Shown: positions 13,161-16,067 of the stretch, piece by piece
Numbering within the stretch: the stretch's first letter is position 1
Layout of the letters: every line of letters starts with the position of its first letter
NCBI GenBank assembly: GCA_050290145.1
Contig: JBNKHC010000366.1
Location: 1 to 16,067 of the forward strand
Source: Pelagibius sp050290145
GTDB taxonomy: Bacteria; Pseudomonadota; Alphaproteobacteria; Kiloniellales; Kiloniellaceae
Length of the DNA: 16,067 bases
Direction: 5' to 3'
The notes under the pieces: generated by a model
Told to the model about the DNA's origin: nothing
Database searches by the model: none
Seen by the model: the letters and a program-made list of their open reading frames with translations, nothing else
Position numbers and translations under genes: made by a program

Positions 13161-14281
13161 CCGGCCTTGGCCTCGCGCTGCTGGGCCTCGCGGGCCAGGG
13201 CGGCCAGGCGGTAGAAGCCGTGCGCCATCTTCGAATAGGGCGTCAGCAGGAAGAAGGCGAGCACCGATCCCAGGTGCAGCGCCAGCAGCCAGGGCACCGC
13301 CGCCGTGCCGCTGGCCGCATAGAGCACGAGACCCGAGAGGCTGACGAAGAACAGCAGCAGCACGAAAGCCATCTCGCCGCCCCAGACGCGCGGCGCGCCC
13401 AGGTCGCGCTCGCCCTTCACCTTCAGCATCGCCAAGCGCAGCGTGCCGAGGCACAGCAGGATGCCGCCCGAAAGGCCGAGCAGCTTGGGCAGGCTGAAGA
13501 GACCGTAAGGCGCCGGCAGGTCGAAGAGGTAGTGCATCAGCGTCGCGACGCTGGTCGCGGCGAAGCACAGCAGGAAACCGTAGAGCGTCGCCTGGTGGGC
13601 GAAGCGCCGCTCGTTGGAATAGCGGTCGCCCTTCTCGAAATTGCAGCCCTGTCCCTGGCCGCCGTCGAGGTTGCGCAGCACCGCCGCGTCCTTGAAGGCC
13701 GCCGCCAGGTGACGCCCGCGCAAGGGGGCGCCGCCGACCTCCCGCCAATAGCGCCTGAGCCCCACGGCCAGCGCCGCCAGCGGCAGCAGGAAGGCCGGCA
13801 GGAAGACCGCCACCATGGCGTTGTGCGACAGGAAGGCGTAGAAACCCTGCCCGGCTTCCGGGCGCAACGCCTGGATGAGCAGCAGCAGGACGGCGAAGCC
13901 GGCGACCAGCGCCGCCGCGACGGCCACGCCGTGGCGGTGGAAGACTCCGCCCAGCGCCGCCGGCCAGGCGCAGCGGGTCCAACTCTGCTGGCGTACCTCG
14001 GCCAGGGCGCCCGGGACGTTCAGGTCGAACTCGTGGGGCGCGGTGTACTGGCAGGAATAGTAGCAGCCCCGGCAGTTGTGGCAGAGGTTGGCGAGCTGGG
14101 TCATGTCGCCGTCGCTGAAGGCCTTCTGCCGCGTCATCGCCGGAAAGACCGCGCAGAAGCCCTCGCAGTAGCGGCAGGCGTTGCAGATCTCCATCTGCCG
14201 CCGTGCCTCGGCGAGGGCCGCTTCGTCCCCGCGGTCGCCGGCGAACTGCAGGAGGGAAGGTGAAGTTGCATCAGAGGACAT
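13157..14281 (-). CDS. tcuB: Tricarballylate utilisation protein TcuB (Fe-S/heme-b membrane electron carrier)
   Basis: A 374-residue TcuB/CitB-type protein that reoxidises the FAD of TcuA and passes electrons to membrane quinones. The N terminus has two cysteine clusters for 4Fe-4S centres: C33, C36, C39, C43 (CNACRYCEGFC) and C67, C70, C73, C77 (CHNCRGCYYSC). The C-terminal two thirds are membranous, with several hydrophobic spans beginning near residue 118 and histidines in or near spans (for example H236-type in TLMHYLF and LHLGS) suitable for heme b. The ATG at 14281 overlaps the tcuA stop by 11 bases and has GGGAGG nine bases upstream, so the two are coupled. Its end overlaps the dioxygenase end by four bases. 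No TcuC-type symporter follows; the TAXI-TRAP system could serve instead. Confidence 0.9.
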   Translation of the reverse strand: MSSDATSPSLLQFAGDRGDEAALAEARRQMEICNACRYCEGFCAVFPAMTRQKAFSDGDMTQLANLCHNCRGCYYSCQYTAPHEFDLNVPGALAEVRQQSWTRCAWPAALGGVFHRHGVAVAAALVAGFAVLLLLIQALRPEAGQGFYAFLSHNAMVAVFLPAFLLPLAALAVGLRRYWREVGGAPLRGRHLAAAFKDAAVLRNLDGGQGQGCNFEKGDRYSNERRFAHQATLYGFLLCFAATSVATLMHYLFDLPAPYGLFSLPKLLGLSGGILLCLGTLRLAMLKVKGERDLGAPRVWGGEMAFVLLLFFVSLSGLVLYAASGTAAVPWLLALHLGSVLAFFLLTPYSKMAHGFYRLAALAREAQQREAKAG

Positions 14282-15683
14282 GATCGGCCGCCTCCCTGCC
14301 GGCGATGCGTCCGAAGACGGTGCCGATGGTCATCCCGAAGCCGGCGAGATAGCCCTCGCCCAGCACGTTGCCCGCCATGATCTCTCCGGCCGCCCAGACG
14401 TTGGCGTAGCGGCCGTCCCCAACACCTTCGGGGCCGGTGACCCTCGCCGTCTCGTCGACCTTGAGGCCCAGGTAGGTGAAGGTGACGCCGGGGCGCAGCA
14501 GGTAGCCGTAATAGGGCGGCGTATCGAGGGGCCGCGCCCAGTTCGTCTTTTCCGGCGAGACCCCCGCGGTCGCCAGTCCGTCCAGCTCGGTCGGATGGAA
14601 GGCGCCCTCCCGGCAGGCCCGGTTGAAGCCCTCGACGGTCTCCTTCAGCGCCGGCGCCGGCAGGCCCAGGCGCTGGGCCAGGCCCTCGATGGTCTCGGCC
14701 TTTTCCGGCGGGAAGACCGTGGGCATGAAGAGGTCGATGCTCTTGTGGTCGATGATCGCGTAGGCCATCTGGTCGGGCTGCGCCGCCACCAGCCGCCCCC
14801 AGATGGCGTAGCGCTTCGGCCAGACGTCCTCGCCTTCGTCGTAGAAGCGCTGGCCGTCCTTGTTCACGACGATGGAGAAGGGCACGCAGTCGATGCGCGT
14901 GGCGATGCCGCCGTCGTACTTGGGCGCGCGGCCGTCGATGGCGACGGCGTGGCACTGGGTCGGATCGCCGATGCTCTCCGCGCCCTGGTCCAGCAGGTCC
15001 TTCAGCACCACGCCCCTGTTGTAGGGCGTGCCGCGGATCAGGAAATTGCGCGCCGAGGGGCCCCAAGCCCGCGCCAGCCAGTCGATGTCGGCCTGGAAGC
15101 CGCCGGCGGCCAGCACCGCGGCCTTGCCCTCGATCCGCAGCCTTTCGCCATTCAGCTCGACCTCCACATGGGTGAAGCGGCCGTCCTCGATCCCGACGTG
15201 GACGACCTGGGCCTCGTAGACGGCGCGCACGCCGAGGTCTTCCGCCGTGTTGTAGTAGGCGTTGACCAGGGCCTTGCCGCCGCCCAGGAAGAAGGCGTTG
15301 GTGCGCGACAGGGAGAGCGTGCCCGAGAGCGAGGGCTGAAAGCGCACGCCGTGGGCCTCCATCCACGGCAGGCAGGCCTCGGACTCGCGGATGGCCATGC
15401 GGGCGAGGCCCTCGTCGGTCTTGCCCTTGGTCACCCGCAGCAGGTCCTCGAAATACTCTTCTTCCTCGTAAGTCTCGGTCAGCACCGAGAGCGGCCCGCG
15501 GTGCATGCAGCGGAAGTTGCGGGTATGGCGGCTGTTGCCGCCGCGATAGGGCTTCGGCGCGCCTTCCAGGATCAGCACGGAAGCGCCCTTCTCCGCCGCC
15601 GTGATGGCGGCGCAGAGCGCCGCGTTGCCGCCGCCCACCACGACCACGTCCCAGCTGGTCTCGACTAGCGATCTGTCAGACAT
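14271..15683 (-). CDS. tcuA: FAD-dependent tricarballylate dehydrogenase TcuA
   Basis: A 470-residue flavoprotein of the fumarate reductase/succinate dehydrogenase superfamily. TcuA oxidises tricarballylate to cis-aconitate in the cytosol. Visible are the FAD dinucleotide motif VVVVGGGNAALCAA (13-26), E40 at the end of strand two, RGGNSRHTRN (47-56), LAAGGF (191-196), YDEGEDVWPKRYAIWGRLVA (281-300) and the C-terminal FAD segment AAGEIMAGNVLGEGYLAGFG (431-450), which is very TcuA-like. I prefer ATG 15683, with GGA seven bases upstream; ATG 15695 and GTG 15704 are in frame but lack a ribosome site. The gntR gene lies 48 bases upstream and tcuB overlaps downstream. A related C6 or C7 tricarboxylate, including one derived from 4-oxalomesaconate, is a possible alternative substrate given the neighbours. 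Confidence 0.9.
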   Translation of the reverse strand: MSDRSLVETSWDVVVVGGGNAALCAAITAAEKGASVLILEGAPKPYRGGNSRHTRNFRCMHRGPLSVLTETYEEEEYFEDLLRVTKGKTDEGLARMAIRESEACLPWMEAHGVRFQPSLSGTLSLSRTNAFFLGGGKALVNAYYNTAEDLGVRAVYEAQVVHVGIEDGRFTHVEVELNGERLRIEGKAAVLAAGGFQADIDWLARAWGPSARNFLIRGTPYNRGVVLKDLLDQGAESIGDPTQCHAVAIDGRAPKYDGGIATRIDCVPFSIVVNKDGQRFYDEGEDVWPKRYAIWGRLVAAQPDQMAYAIIDHKSIDLFMPTVFPPEKAETIEGLAQRLGLPAPALKETVEGFNRACREGAFHPTELDGLATAGVSPEKTNWARPLDTPPYYGYLLRPGVTFTYLGLKVDETARVTGPEGVGDGRYANVWAAGEIMAGNVLGEGYLAGFGMTIGTVFGRIAGREAADHVL

Positions 15684-15731
15684 TTCACTTTCCATGGAAG
15701 ACACGTCAGCGCTTCGCGATCTGTCGCCGGA

Positions 15732-16067
15732 TTACGCGCTGTCCGGCAGGACAACGGCGCGCAGCTGGCGCAGGCGGGCGCGGTGCGCCGCCTCGATGTG
15801 CCGGCGCATGACCTGTTCGGCCTTGGCGGCGTCGCGGGCGCGCAGGGCGTCCAGAACCTCCGCATGCTCGGCCACGGCCTCGCGCACACGGTCCGATTCG
15901 GAGAGGGTCGAGCGCCCGAGGATCAGCAGCGTCTTCTCCAGGCTGTCCACCGACCTGGTCAGGTAACGGTTGCGAGCCGCGTCCAGCAGCGTGCGGTGGA
16001 ACTGCTTGTTGAGCGCGTAGCTGCGCAGACCGTCGCCCTCGGCCGCGCTCAGCTCCTCGTTCAGGGC
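15732..16067 (-). CDS. GntR-family (FCD domain) transcriptional regulator, C-terminal part (5' end outside window)
   Basis: The last 111 residues of a FadR-subfamily GntR regulator are visible, read from the window edge to TAA at 15734-15732. The FCD effector-binding domain shows its usual features: NKQFHRTLLDAARNRYL, then EHAEVLDALRARDAAKAEQVMRRHI with histidines that commonly bind a metal near the effector site. The winged-helix N terminus lies beyond base 16067. The reading frame is open to the edge, so the gene is longer than any start codon seen here would suggest. It sits 48 bases upstream of tcuA on the same strand and probably heads the gntR-tcuA-tcuB operon, controlling it in response to a carboxylic acid. 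Salmonella uses a LysR protein (TcuR) for this, so the regulator type differs. Confidence 0.85.
   Translation of the reverse strand, partial: ALNEELSAAEGDGLRSYALNKQFHRTLLDAARNRYLTRSVDSLEKTLLILGRSTLSESDRVREAVAEHAEVLDALRARDAAKAEQVMRRHIEAAHRARLRQLRAVVLPDSA

Noticed and set aside
11796..13982. A 728-codon minus-strand frame opposite the dioxygenase and overlapping tcuB
   Set aside because: It crosses two real genes and has no recognisable domain.
14271..15683. Fumarate reductase or 3-ketosteroid dehydrogenase flavoprotein
   Set aside because: The coupled TcuB partner and the AAGEIMAGNVLGEGYLAGFG segment point to TcuA.

Overview
The window looks like chromosomal DNA of a GC-rich Gram-negative bacterium, most likely an alphaproteobacterium (a Rhodospirillales/Kiloniellales or Rhizobiales-like environmental heterotroph). 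This rests on the base composition, the gene families (TAXI-type TRAP transporter, LigI, TcuAB) and the packing of the operons. I cannot name a species from the sequence. No RNA gene, insertion sequence, phage gene or CRISPR array is visible.

Left part (1-5501). The C-terminal end of a LysR-type regulator enters from the left. It converges on a minus-strand pair: a plasma-membrane-type (P3A) H+-ATPase and a 379-residue PHA-synthase-like alpha/beta hydrolase with a cysteine nucleophile. Further upstream on the same strand is an Ldh2-family NAD(P)-dependent 2-hydroxyacid dehydrogenase.

Middle (5502-11272). A 316-base regulatory gap with several inverted repeats separates the dehydrogenase from a plus-strand operon. 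That operon runs: a 35-codon leader ORF (too short for most gene callers), ligI (2-pyrone-4,6-dicarboxylate hydrolase, GTG start), a fused TAXI-TRAP permease (TTG start), its TAXI binding protein, a dienelactone-hydrolase-like enzyme, and a leaderless ModA-like binding-fold protein. The first three ORFs are joined by 4-base (GTGA) and 3-base (TTGA context) stop/start overlaps.

Right part (11294-16067). A small cupin gene (minus) and a one-chain LigB+LigA extradiol dioxygenase of the gallate dioxygenase type (plus) diverge from a 211-base region. That region carries three CCCGGG boxes spaced exactly 26 bp apart. The dioxygenase meets a minus-strand gntR-tcuA-tcuB operon tail to tail, and the two stop codons share one CTAG.

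How it fits together. LigI and gallate dioxygenase both yield 4-oxalomesaconate, one by opening a pyrone lactone and the other by cleaving an aromatic ring. TcuA/TcuB oxidise a tricarballylate-like tricarboxylate and pass electrons to the quinone pool. The TAXI-TRAP system sits directly behind ligI, so it may import the LigI substrate (a pyrone or other lactone dicarboxylate) or a related tricarboxylate. The tautomerase, hydratase and aldolase needed to finish the gallate route are not in the window. The functional assignments are family-based. The link between transporter, lactonases and TcuAB is inference.
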